From: Thermomonas sp.
Lineage (GTDB): Bacteria; Pseudomonadota; Gammaproteobacteria; Xanthomonadales; Xanthomonadaceae
Reading direction: 5' to 3'
NCBI RefSeq assembly: GCF_023953935.1
Contig: NZ_JAMLIW010000001.1
Span: 310,001 to 374,000, forward strand
DNA: 64,000 bases
Shown here: in pieces, positions 46,734 to 55,876 of the stretch
Layout: every line of letters starts with the position of its first letter
How positions within the stretch are numbered: position 1 is the stretch's first letter
Notes under the pieces: generated by a model
The model's database searches: none
What the model was told of the DNA's origin: nothing
The model's input: only the letters and a program-made list of their open reading frames with translations
Translations under genes and position numbers: made by a program

Positions 46734-47177
46734 CGGGAACTGATCTGGTACACTCGGGGGGCGATGCAAGGGTTTGATTTCGCGGGAAGTGATGGGCGCT
46801 GCATGCGCTTTCCGGCCAAAAGCCGGCCTGCCTGATGATCCCCGCCGCAGTGCCGTTGCCACCACCCTCGGGGTGGACATGTTAACGACTGCGCGGCAAG
46901 CCCGGCCATCACCGGCCTGAAGGTCGTGACGACAACGCTGAACAACGCCCCGTGCGACGCGCCCTGCCGATGGCCGGGCGGCGGTCGCCGGCCCCGCAAC
47001 ATCACAACAAGGATAAAGCGCTCCCGCGGTCCGCCGTGGTGTGGAAGCGCTGGAAAACTGGAAAGTCGCAAGGTCCGCGCCAAGCGCGGCCGCGGCTCAT
47101 GCGGTATCCAGCAGGCGAAAACGCCCGCGGCGTTCCGCTTCCCGCCCACCGGGCGAGGAGCGCCAAGGAACGCAACA
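46734..47177 (+). promoter_or_regulatory. Long rne leader and rluC-rne divergent promoter region
   Basis: An extended -10-like TGGTACACT ends at 46754; a transcript from there would have a leader of about 415 nt before the rne ATG. E. coli rne also has a long leader (361 nt) through which RNase E cuts and controls its own mRNA. The tract is GC-rich with several possible short hairpins, among them AAGCGCT copies at 46968-47055; no small ORF with a good start was found. Confidence 0.5.
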
Positions 47178-50100
47178 ATGAAGCGAATGCTCATCAACGC
47201 CACGCAGGCGGAAGAACTGCGGGTGGCCATCGTCGATGGCCAGAGTCTGTACGACATCGACATCGAACAACCGTCGAAAGACAACAAGAAGTCGAATATC
47301 TACAAGGGCCGCATCACCCGGCTCGAACCGTCGCTGGAAGCCGCCTTCGTCGAATACGGCGCGGAACGGCATGGCTTCCTGCCGCTGAAGGAAATTTCCC
47401 GCGACTACTTCCAGGCCGGAGTCGATCCGCACAAGGCCAGCCTCAAGGAACTCCTGCGCGAAGGCCAGGAAGTCGTGGTGCAGGTGGACAAGGAAGAGCG
47501 CGGCAACAAGGGCGCGGCGCTGACCACGTTCATCTCGCTGGCCGGCCGCTACATGGTGCTGATGCCGAACTCGCCCACCGCCGGCGGCGTCTCGCGCCGG
47601 ATCGAGGGCGACGACCGCGCCGAGCTGAAGAAGGCGATGGACGCGCTGTCCATCCCCGACGACATGGGCGTGATCATCCGCACCGCCGGCGTCGGCCGCG
47701 ATGCCGAAGAGTTGCAGTGGGACCTCGACTACCTGCTGTCGATCTGGCGCGCAATTGCTGAAGCCGCCCTATCCAAGCCCTCGCCCTTCCTGATCTACCA
47801 GGAATCGCGCCTGATCGTGCGCGCCCTGCGCGACTACATGCGTTCGGACATCGGTGAAATCCTGGTCGATACGCCGGAGATGTACGCCGAGGCGCTGGAA
47901 TTCGTCGAACAGGTGATGCCGCACAACAAGCGCAAGCTCAAGCACTACACCGACGACACCCCGCTGTTCAACCGCTTCCAGATCGAATCGCAGATCGAAT
48001 CGGCCTATGAGCGCACCGTGCGGTTGCCGTCCGGTGGCGCGCTGGTGATCGACCAGACCGAAGCGCTGACCGCGATCGACGTGAATTCGGCGCGTGCCAC
48101 CAAGGGCGGCGACATCGAGGAAACCGCACTCAACACCAACCTCGAAGCCGCCGAAGAAGTGGCCCGCCAGCTGCGCCTGCGCGACCTGGGCGGGCTGGTG
48201 GTGATCGACTTCATCGACATGTCGTCGAGCAAGCACCAGCGGGATGTCGAAAACAAGCTGCAGCATGCGCTCAAATACGACCGGGCGCGGGTGCAGATCG
48301 GTCGCATCAGCCGCTTCGGCCTGCTGGAAATGAGCCGCCAGCGCCTGCGCAACAGCCTCGGCGAAGCCAGCCAGGTGGTGTGCCCGCGCTGCGAAGGCCA
48401 GGGCCGGATGCGCAGCATCGAATCGCTGTCGCTGTCGATCATCCGCGTCGCCGAAGAGCACGCGATGAAGGACAACACCGGCCAGGTGCTGGTGCAGGCG
48501 CCGGTGGACATCGCCAATTTCCTGCTCAACGAAAAACGCGACGCGCTGCGCGAGATCGAGCGGCGTCACGACGCCCCGATCGTGATCGTCGCCGACGAAC
48601 AGCTGCAGACGCCGCATTACGAAGTGACGCGCATTCGCAGCAATGAAATGGGCGAGGAAACCGGCCGACCCAGCTACCAGCGCGGCACGCCGCGCAAGCT
48701 CAATACCATCGCGCTGACCAAGGGCCAACTCAACATCCCGGCGCCGGTCGTCACCCGGGTCAAGCCGGCCAACCCCGCTCCGCTGCGCGATCCCAAGCCG
48801 GCACCGCTGGAAGTGGAACCGCACGGCGTGACCGTGCAAGCCGTGCCGCACGCGCAGCCCGCACAGGCACAACCGATCCCGGCCAACGGCGGCTTCTTCG
48901 GCTGGCTGCGCGGTCTGTTCGGCACGCCGTCGGAACCACCGGTCAGCGCCGAGGCCCCGGCAAGTCTGGACAAGCTGCCGCAACGTGAAGAGCGCGGCGG
49001 GCGCAGCGACCAGCGTTCACGCCGCGAGGGTCGCGGTGAAGCTGGCCGACAACAGCAGAAGCAGGCCAGGCCGCAGTCCCAGCAAAAGTCGCAGGGCGGC
49101 CGCCAGGACAACAAGCAGGCCGAACGCCAGGAACGGCAGCACGCGCCCAAGCCGGAACGCGTCGAAGCCACGGCCAAGGTCGAAAAAACCGAACACCGAA
49201 ACAACAAGCCGGCGCGCCAGAATCGGCCCGGTCGCCAGGACCGTGCGGAGCCCGCGACGGCGCTTCCGGCAACGGTTGCCGCGCCTGCCAGCGCGGAAAC
49301 GCCGCCGGTACCGGCACCGCAACCGCCATCTCCGGTCGCACCGGTCACGGGTCAACAGGATGACACCGCCGTCGCAGTCATTGCACAGACCGACGCCCCG
49401 ACCGCCGTGGACGAGGCTGGCGATGGCAACGGCAAGCGCCGGCGCGGACGCCGCGGCGGACGCCGCCGTCGGCGGGGTGGTGATGGCGCGGGTGCCGCCC
49501 AGATTGACGTCGGCGAGCACGACGAGGCCTTGGACGTGCTTGGTCTGGACGTGAGCCAGCCCGAATTCGAGTTCAGCGATCTGGCCGCCACTGCGCCCGC
49601 GGAAGCCGACGCAACGGCATCCGCCGCTGCCCCCATTCCCGAATCGGCGCCGGCAGCTGCGGAGCCGCCGGTGAAGGCAAATGCGGCCCAGGCGAACCCG
49701 GCAGCGAGCGAGGACAGCAAGGCCGAATCGCATCCAGACCAAGCGGCGGTGCAGGCGGTCGAAGTCGAGGCGACCCCGGTCGCCGTGCAGCCGTCATCGC
49801 CGCCGACGGATACCTCTGCAGATGCAGGTGCGCAGGCCGATCCCGTCGCGGTGACGGCCCCGGTGATGGAGCCGACCCCGGCAGAAACGCCGGCCGTAGC
49901 CGTCCAGCCGACACCCGCCTCCTCGACGCCTGCAGCACCGAAGGTGCCGGCCACCAACGACACGGCCAGCGCGCTGTCGCTGGCTGCGAGCGCGAACCCG
50001 TTCGCGGTCAGCCAGAACCCGCTCCTGCAGCCCATCGCCGGCCCCGCCATGGTCGATCTGGCCGCCGCCCGGCTGCGCGCCGAGCGGCTGCGGGTCCTGT

Positions 50101-50219
50101 TCGAGGCAGCGCGCCAGCAGCCGGCTGCAGGTCCGGCGGCACCCGCGGCAAGCCCGACGGTCACCCCCGCGCCCTCGGTCGGCAATCCGCCGGATCCCGC
50201 GCCTCCGCACGTGCCCTGA
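47178..50219 (+). CDS. rne: Ribonuclease E
   Basis: The 1013-residue product begins [21 protein letters not shown] like all RNase E/G. The S1 domain (about 36-120, [21 protein letters not shown]), the DNase I-like catalytic part with [14 protein letters not shown] and VVIDFIDM (the two Mg-binding aspartates) and the zinc-link [10 protein letters not shown] (about 405) are complete. After residue 530 the protein is disordered: a membrane-binding amphipathic segment [11 protein letters not shown] (about 573), Arg/Gln-rich RNA-binding stretches ([14 protein letters not shown] near 760), then an Ala/Pro/Thr-rich tail that ends in a conserved-looking helical microdomain ([20 protein letters not shown]). 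It is the scaffold of the degradosome. ATG 47178 follows AAGGAA. Confidence 0.95.
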   Translation: MKRMLINATQAEELRVAIVDGQSLYDIDIEQPSKDNKKSNIYKGRITRLEPSLEAAFVEYGAERHGFLPLKEISRDYFQAGVDPHKASLKELLREGQEVVVQVDKEERGNKGAALTTFISLAGRYMVLMPNSPTAGGVSRRIEGDDRAELKKAMDALSIPDDMGVIIRTAGVGRDAEELQWDLDYLLSIWRAIAEAALSKPSPFLIYQESRLIVRALRDYMRSDIGEILVDTPEMYAEALEFVEQVMPHNKRKLKHYTDDTPLFNRFQIESQIESAYERTVRLPSGGALVIDQTEALTAIDVNSARATKGGDIEETALNTNLEAAEEVARQLRLRDLGGLVVIDFIDMSSSKHQRDVENKLQHALKYDRARVQIGRISRFGLLEMSRQRLRNSLGEASQVVCPRCEGQGRMRSIESLSLSIIRVAEEHAMKDNTGQVLVQAPVDIANFLLNEKRDALREIERRHDAPIVIVADEQLQTPHYEVTRIRSNEMGEETGRPSYQRGTPRKLNTIALTKGQLNIPAPVVTRVKPANPAPLRDPKPAPLEVEPHGVTVQAVPHAQPAQAQPIPANGGFFGWLRGLFGTPSEPPVSAEAPASLDKLPQREERGGRSDQRSRREGRGEAGRQQQKQARPQSQQKSQGGRQDNKQAERQERQHAPKPERVEATAKVEKTEHRNNKPARQNRPGRQDRAEPATALPATVAAPASAETPPVPAPQPPSPVAPVTGQQDDTAVAVIAQTDAPTAVDEAGDGNGKRRRGRRGGRRRRRGGDGAGAAQIDVGEHDEALDVLGLDVSQPEFEFSDLAATAPAEADATASAAAPIPESAPAAAEPPVKANAAQANPAASEDSKAESHPDQAAVQAVEVEATPVAVQPSSPPTDTSADAGAQADPVAVTAPVMEPTPAETPAVAVQPTPASSTPAAPKVPATNDTASALSLAASANPFAVSQNPLLQPIAGPAMVDLAAARLRAERLRVLFEAARQQPAAGPAAPAASPTVTPAPSVGNPPDPAPPHVP

Positions 50220-50250
50220 GGCGCCGGTTTTCCGGCACAGGGTCGCTGCA

Positions 50251-50305
50251 CGGCCAAGTCGGCTTCACCAGAAGCCGCTTGGCCGCTTGGCCGCTTGGCC
50301 GATTG
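50251..50305. repeat. Hairpin and 8-bp tandem repeat after rne
   Basis: CGGCCAAGTCGGCTTC (50251-50266) pairs with GAAGCCGCTTGGCCG (50271-50285) with one bulged T, giving a 15-bp stem with a 4-nt loop. Its right arm is the first of three GCCGCTTG units (50274-50297) and one GCCGATTG unit (50298-50305). It probably ends or protects the rne transcript, though no T-run follows. Confidence 0.6.
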
Positions 50306-50469
50306 GCCTCACGGAGACTTCCGGAGACCGTTGCCGCCAGTGCACGATTCCGGCGCGGGGATGTGCCCTGCGCCGGATCGGGCACCGCAGGCCTGAACCG
50401 CGGGATGCCATCCTTGGCGCGGGCCGGATGTTGGCGGCAATCATCGCAGCGCCCGCGGCGGACGAAGGC

Positions 50470-51123
50470 TCAGTGCATCTGCTGCGCCGGGTCGACCAAC
50501 CCGTACTGACTGACCAGCCGCGCCAGCGCGATGGCATCGCGGACGCCGAGTTTGTCGTACAGATGGGTCTTGTGGGTGTTGACGGTTTTGGCACTCAGGC
50601 TCAGGCGCTTGGCGATGGCTTCCTGACGCAGGCCCTGATTGAGCATCAGCGCGATTTCCAGCTCGCGCGGGGTCAGGTTGTCGAACGGTGAGCCGGTGTC
50701 TCCTTGCAGTTGGGACAGCGCCAGCCCCTGCGCGATCGCGCTGGAAAGATAGCGTTTGCCGCGCGCCACGTCGCGCACCGCGCGCAGCAGCTCGGCGGCA
50801 TCGCAGCCCTTGCCGACATAGCCGCTGGCGCCGGCTTCCAGCAATCGGCGCGGCATCGGCCCGTCCTCCAGCACCGAAATCGCGATGACCCTGGAACCGT
50901 GATCACCGCGCACGATGCGCTCGGTCAGCTCCAGCCCGCTCAGCCCGGGCAGGTGCAGGTCGCACAGGACGACGTCGGGCTTGAGCCGGCGAACTTCCGG
51001 CAGCGCCGCTTCCGCGCTGTCGGCCTCGCCCACGACTTCGATGTCGTGCTCCGCCGCAAGAATCATCCGAAAGCCGGTCCGCACCAGCGCATGATCATCC
51101 ACCACGAAAACCCGGATCGGCAT
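50470..51123 (-). CDS. GacA/UvrY-like response regulator
   Basis: The 217-residue protein has an N-terminal receiver (VFVVDDHALVRTGF, phosphoacceptor D55 in VLCDLHLPG, and GYVGKG with the conserved lysine) and a C-terminal LuxR-type helix-turn-helix (LTPRELEIALMLNQG, AKRLSLSAKTVNTHKTHLYDKL). The linker YLSSAIAQGLALSQLQ and SPFDNLTPRE is close to GacA. It lies 123 bp downstream of the transporter-fused hybrid kinase gene on the same strand, so the kinase is the likely partner. In other gammaproteobacteria such pairs (CrbS/CrbR) control acetate and carbon use; the target genes here are unknown. The ATG at 51123 is the family start. Confidence 0.85.
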   Translation of the reverse strand: MPIRVFVVDDHALVRTGFRMILAAEHDIEVVGEADSAEAALPEVRRLKPDVVLCDLHLPGLSGLELTERIVRGDHGSRVIAISVLEDGPMPRRLLEAGASGYVGKGCDAAELLRAVRDVARGKRYLSSAIAQGLALSQLQGDTGSPFDNLTPRELEIALMLNQGLRQEAIAKRLSLSAKTVNTHKTHLYDKLGVRDAIALARLVSQYGLVDPAQQMH

Positions 51124-51207
51124 CGCCTTCCCCCTTCCCGATTCAACGCCATGGCGACAAGGTAGCGCGCCCGGCGCAGCCGGCCAAGCAGACAAATGCG
51201 CGACGAC

Positions 51208-51226
51208 GGGTAGGAAAACTCCGATC
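51208..51226. promoter_or_regulatory. Motif in front of the response-regulator gene
   Basis: GGGTAGGAAAACTCCGATC differs at three of 19 positions from 2874-2892 in the comEA-like/M20 intergenic region. It lies 85 bp upstream of the response-regulator ATG, in the 123-bp gap behind the kinase gene. It may be an operator for autoregulation; this is inference. Confidence 0.35.
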
Positions 51227-51246
51227 CAGTGCGGACGGCCTTCACC

Positions 51247-54200
51247 TCAATCCGGCGGAATCACGCTGCGCTGCGCTGCCAGCATCCGATCCAGCATCGA
51301 CTTCAACGCCAGCGGCCGCAGCGGTTTGAGCAGCAGCGGCAATCCGGCCTCCTGGGCGGCGACGCGCACGGCGCCGGTCTGGTCGGCGCTGAGGATCAGG
51401 CAAGGGGCAGACGCGAATTCACCGACCAGCCGCGCGTGCAGGGCCACGCCGTTGTCACCGGCGTCGAGGTGGTAATCGAAAACCCACAGGTCAAAACCGG
51501 CCTCGGTCAAGGCGGCGCGGGCGGTCCGGCCATCGAGCACGGCCAATGGCGCGCAGCCCCAGCCGCGCAGCACCGCCGCCAACGCCGCGCCGGCCTCGGG
51601 TTCGTTGTCGACGATCAGCACCCGCAGGTCGCCCAGTCCGCGCGCGGGAAGGCGTGGCTGCGGGCCACCTGCCACTCTTGGAATCGTGATCGAAAATCGG
51701 CTTCCGCGACCAACCTGGCTGGTCAACCCAACCTCCGACCCAAGCAGGTGGGCGATCCGGCGGGAAATCGCCAGGCCCAGGCCCAATCCTTGCCCGCGAC
51801 CTTCGTCACCGCGGCGGAATTCCTCGAAGATCAATTCGCGCTGCGCGGGGGCAATTCCCGGGCCGGTGTCGTGGACCTCGACACGCAGCACGTCGTGCTG
51901 TCGACGCACGCCGATCAGCAGGCTGCCGCTGGCGGTGTAGCGCACCGCGTTGGCGAGGAAGTTCTGCAGCACCCGCCGCAGCAGCTGCGGATCGCTGCGC
52001 ACCCAGGCGCGGGTCGGCACGAAGCGCAGGCGCAGGCCGCGTTCGCGCGCCAGCACCCGGAACTGCGCCGCCAGCGGATCGAGCACTTCGGCCAGCGGAA
52101 AGTCGCGCGGTTCCGGCACCAGCCCACCCGCTTCCAGCCGCGACATGTCGAGCAAGGTGCCGAGCAGGTCGGTGGTCGAATCCAGCGCGCCGCCGATCTG
52201 CCGTGCCAGCGCCCGCTGCGGCTCGCCGGCGTGCTGCTGCAGGGCATCGACCAGCAGGTGCGCGGCGTGCAGCGGTTGCAGCAGGTCATGCCCGATCGCA
52301 GCCAGAAAGCGACTCTTGGCATCGTTGGCATGCTCGGCTTCGCGCTTGGCCGATTCCAGCAAGGCGGTGCGCTCACCGACGCGCTGCTCGAGGGTTTCGT
52401 TGCTGCGTTTGAGGTCGAACTCGGCCTGCCGGAACGCTGTCACATCGGTGAAGGTGGCAACGAAGCCGCCACCCGGCATCGGATTGCCCCGGATTTCGAC
52501 GATGCTGCCATCGCGGAACACGCGCTCGGCCAGGTGCGGGGTGCCGGCGCGCATGTGCGCCAATCGTCGCTCCAAGGCCGAGGCATCCTGCGCAGGGTCG
52601 ATCCCGGCCACCTCGCGCAGCGCCCAGCGCGAGGCTTCGGCGATCGGCATGCCGACCCGGAGCATGCCGGGCGGATAGCCCAGCAATTCTTCATAGCGAC
52701 GGTTCCACGCCACCAGATGCAGCTCGGCATCGACCACGCTGATGCCTTGGCTCATGTTCTCCAGCGCCGCTTCCAGCAAGCGCTGGTTGAAGCGCAGATC
52801 CTGCGAGGCCTCGCCGACGATCGCGGCCACCGTCTCCAGATCCGCACCGGGCGCATCGCGACGCGCGGCGTCCAGCAGCAGCCGCGCCGAGGCGCTGCCC
52901 AGCACCGCTGCCAGCTCGTGTTCCAGCCGCGCTTCGATCCGTGGCGCCACCGGCCCGAGCTCGGGGGCATCGCGCAGCAGGGCTTCGACGCGTTCGGCCG
53001 GCAGGAAGCGCCGCCCGGCGCTGCGCAGCGCCCCCAGATCGGCCCCGCGCGGCGGCTCGCGCCGCGGCCGCTCCCGCAGCGCCGACAGCAGCAGCGTCGT
53101 AGTGGTGCCGACAAACAGGCTGACGCCGATCGCGCGCCCCACCCGGCTCCAACCGGTCAGCCCGAACAGCGCATCCGGCGCCAGCCAGGCCTGGCCGAAT
53201 GGCCCGTGTTGCAGCCAGCCCGGATCGACGCCGGCACTGGACACCAGCAGCGGCACCAGCATCACCCACAGCCAGGCCAGAAAGCCGGCCAGGATTCCCG
53301 CGCTCGCCGCCAGCGCCGGCGTCTGCGGTCGCCACACCGCAAATCCCAGCGCCGGGATCAGCGTCGCCAACGCGGAGAACGAGACCGTTCCGATGTCGGC
53401 CAGGGCCTCGCTACCGCTGACCAGACGCGCATACGCCCAGCCCAGCAGCATGATGGCGACGATGCCGCTGCGCCGCAGCAGCAGCAGACTACTGCGATGG
53501 TCGTCATCACCGCGTCCACCGGCCCAGGCACTGCGCAGCAGTCCCGGCGCGAACCAGTGGTTGCCGATCATCAGGCTCAGAGTGAGCGTGGCCACGATCA
53601 CCATGCCGGTGGCCGCGCTCAGGCCGCCGAGGAAGACCAGCAGGGCCATGCCGGAGTTGCCCTGTGACAGCGGCAAGGCCAACGAAAACATGTCCGACGG
53701 CACCCGATCTCCCAGCAGAGCCGCGCCGGCGTGGGCCGCCGGCAAGGTCGGCAACGCGATCAGCAGCAGGTACAGCGGAAACTGCCAGCGCGCGGTGCGC
53801 ACATCGTGCTCGTCTCGACATTCCACCACCGCGACGTGGAACTGGTGCGGCATCACGAACATCGCCATCGCGCCGAGGATCACCAGCGGCACGAAGCCGC
53901 CGGCACCTTGCGCGCCCTGCGCCACCGGCGCGCTTGTCAGTTCCGGAAGATCGCGCAAGCCCAGCCACAGGAAACCGCCCAGCGCCAGCATCGCGGCGAG
54001 CTTGAACAGCGAATCAAACGCCAGTGCCAGCACCAGGCCGCGATTGTGCTCGGCGGCGCTGACCCGGCGGGTGCCGAACAGGATCGCGAACGCCGCCATC
54101 GCCAGCGCCACGTACAGCGCGCCATCGCGCCACGGCGGCACGACCGTCGTTGCCCCGGCGTCAAAGCCGACCGTCGTCGCGGTCAGGCTCAAGGTGATCG

Positions 54201-54606
54201 CCTGCAATTGCAGGGCGATGTAGGGAATCAAGCCGAGCACCGCCACCAGGGTGACGATGGCGGCCAGCCACGCGTCCTTGCCCAAGCGGGTGGCGATCAG
54301 GTCGGCGATGGACGTCGCATTGCTTTCCCGCGCCAGCCGGACCAGCCGCACCATGAATGCCAGCGCCAAGGTGTAGAACAGGATCGCGCCGATGAAAGTC
54401 GGCGGCAGTGGCCAGCCGTAGCGTGCGGCCTGGGTGACGGTACCGTAGAAGGTCCACGAGGTACAGTGGACCGCCAGCGACAGCGCGTAAACATGTCGCC
54501 ACTGGCGCGCAAACACGCCGGCATGGCGTTCGGCGTACAGCGCGGTGCCGAACAGCAGCGCCATCCACGCCAGCGCGGCCGCGACCACGACCGGAAGACT
54601 CAGCAT
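51247..54606 (-). CDS. Hybrid histidine kinase fused to a sodium/solute symporter domain
   Basis: The 1119-residue protein starts with about thirteen membrane spans of the SLC5/PutP-like sodium:solute symporter family (residues 1-480; CTSWTFYGTVTQAARYG, MFVMPHQFHVAVVECRD). A PAS domain follows at about 635-755 (AALENMSQGISVVDAELHLVAWNRRYEEL in part), then a coiled linker, a HisKA domain with the phospho-histidine in GHDLLQPLHAAH (about 793), an ATPase with LQNFLANAVRY, DTGPGIA and GLGLGLAISRRI, and a C-terminal receiver (LIVDNEPEAG, acceptor D in VFDYHLDAG, about 1035). This is the CrbS/CbrA-like class, in which the transporter part probably senses or imports a carbon source. The response regulator follows directly. 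Confidence 0.88.
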   Translation of the reverse strand: MLSLPVVVAAALAWMALLFGTALYAERHAGVFARQWRHVYALSLAVHCTSWTFYGTVTQAARYGWPLPPTFIGAILFYTLALAFMVRLVRLARESNATSIADLIATRLGKDAWLAAIVTLVAVLGLIPYIALQLQAITLSLTATTVGFDAGATTVVPPWRDGALYVALAMAAFAILFGTRRVSAAEHNRGLVLALAFDSLFKLAAMLALGGFLWLGLRDLPELTSAPVAQGAQGAGGFVPLVILGAMAMFVMPHQFHVAVVECRDEHDVRTARWQFPLYLLLIALPTLPAAHAGAALLGDRVPSDMFSLALPLSQGNSGMALLVFLGGLSAATGMVIVATLTLSLMIGNHWFAPGLLRSAWAGGRGDDDHRSSLLLLRRSGIVAIMLLGWAYARLVSGSEALADIGTVSFSALATLIPALGFAVWRPQTPALAASAGILAGFLAWLWVMLVPLLVSSAGVDPGWLQHGPFGQAWLAPDALFGLTGWSRVGRAIGVSLFVGTTTTLLLSALRERPRREPPRGADLGALRSAGRRFLPAERVEALLRDAPELGPVAPRIEARLEHELAAVLGSASARLLLDAARRDAPGADLETVAAIVGEASQDLRFNQRLLEAALENMSQGISVVDAELHLVAWNRRYEELLGYPPGMLRVGMPIAEASRWALREVAGIDPAQDASALERRLAHMRAGTPHLAERVFRDGSIVEIRGNPMPGGGFVATFTDVTAFRQAEFDLKRSNETLEQRVGERTALLESAKREAEHANDAKSRFLAAIGHDLLQPLHAAHLLVDALQQHAGEPQRALARQIGGALDSTTDLLGTLLDMSRLEAGGLVPEPRDFPLAEVLDPLAAQFRVLARERGLRLRFVPTRAWVRSDPQLLRRVLQNFLANAVRYTASGSLLIGVRRQHDVLRVEVHDTGPGIAPAQRELIFEEFRRGDEGRGQGLGLGLAISRRIAHLLGSEVGLTSQVGRGSRFSITIPRVAGGPQPRLPARGLGDLRVLIVDNEPEAGAALAAVLRGWGCAPLAVLDGRTARAALTEAGFDLWVFDYHLDAGDNGVALHARLVGEFASAPCLILSADQTGAVRVAAQEAGLPLLLKPLRPLALKSMLDRMLAAQRSVIPPD

Positions 54607-54707
54607 CGCGCCGCCTTCATTGCTTCGTCGTGGTGTGCGTCAGTGCCGGGCATTGCCGGCGAGGATAACCCGGCGCGATTTCCGGCGCGCTGCGCAAAAA
54701 CAACAGG

Positions 54708-55850
54708 GCCGCCTGCCTGCGTGATCGGTCCGAGCGGGCCAAGGCCATTGCGGATGGCCTGCTGTTGCTGCCGTTGCGCCGATGCCGAGCAGGAAGCGCA
54801 GCGCGGCGGGTTTGCGCTCAGTACTCCGATCGGCTTCAGGCAGGCGGCCGGCGCTGACGCCAGAAAATATCGACGCTCGTGGATGTCATTGCGGATGTCC
54901 TGTGGCCCGCGGCCGCGAATCTGCCATCGACCGCGAGGCGAACACTCTCGCGGGGCGCGGGTGGTCCGGTCGGGTTTGCCGTACTTCCGGCTTCGATTCG
55001 CGGCCGCAGGGCATAGCCTGCGAACCACCCGCACCCGCGTCAGTTTCAAATCTTCACGTCCGTTCTTCACCGCAAATCGACACGCAAACAATTTCGGCTG
55101 TCCCAGAAACTCGCCGCGCGCCAATTCATGAGGCCGCCTGCCTGCGCGATCAGGCAGGCGGCCGGCGCGAAAATATCGACCCTCCTGAATGTCCGAACGG
55201 ATGTCCTGTGCCGTTGCCATCGACCGCGAGCCGAACACTCTCGCAAGGTGTGGGTGGTCCGGTCGAGTTTGCCGCTCAATACTCCGCGTCCGGCTTCGAT
55301 TCGCGGCCGCAGGCCATCCATGGCCTGCTCAAACCCGACCAGACCACCCACACCTTGCGGGTTTTTCGCATTCCATGGATTGACATCGTCGTATCCGGGC
55401 TTCCCGCCAATCCAATTCACAAAGCACCTTTCACTGGCGCGGAAAAACCCGCCACGCGCACGAAGATCTTGAGGCCGCCTGCCTGCGCGATCGATTCGAG
55501 CGGGCCAGGGATGGCCCGCGGCCGCGAATCGAAGCCGGATGCGCAGCTTGAGCGGCGAAGCGAGCGCGCAGGCAGGCGGCCGGCACTGACGCCAGAAAAT
55601 ATCGACCCTCGTGGATGTCGGATACGGATGTCCTGTGCCGTTGCCGCCGTTGCCATCGACCGCGAGCCGAACACTCTCGCGGGGCGCGGGTAGTTCGGTC
55701 GGGTTTGCCGCTCAATACTCCGCGTCCGGCTTCGATTCGCGGCCGCAGACCATCCATGGCCTGCTCAAACCCGACCGGACCACCCACACCCTGTGGGCTT
55801 TTCGCAAGTCACAGTTTCAAATCGCCACGTCCGTTCTTCACCCCTCTCCC
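54708..55850. repeat. Three long imperfect direct repeats with hairpins, gene-free tract
   Basis: Three related units (about 54708-55128, 55130-55470, 55471-55850) each open with GCCGCCTGCCTGCGYGATC and contain GAAAATATCGACSCT, GGATGTCCTGTG, CGAACACTCTCGC, GTCCGGTCGRGTTTG and CTTCGATTCGCGGCCGCAG. In unit 2 a 30-bp stem (55242-55271 with 55330-55359) has two mismatches, both G-U wobbles on the minus strand, and encloses GCAGGCCAT/ATGGCCTGC. ORFs running through the units differ in frame and lack family resemblance. The whole 1.27-kb gap (54607-55876) between the kinase and receptor genes has no gene I can support. Confidence 0.8.
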
Positions 55851-55876
55851 GCCAGAGAGGGGCTTTCGCTGCGCGA

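Noticed and set aside
51229-53667. 812-codon plus-strand frame opposite the hybrid kinase
   Set aside because: Antisense to conserved kinase and receiver motifs, with shadow-type composition.
54600-55787. Several 75-300 codon frames in the repeat tract
   Set aside because: Frames change from unit to unit, repeats carry indels that are not multiples of three, and no protein family is recognised; the sequence is better explained as structured repeats.
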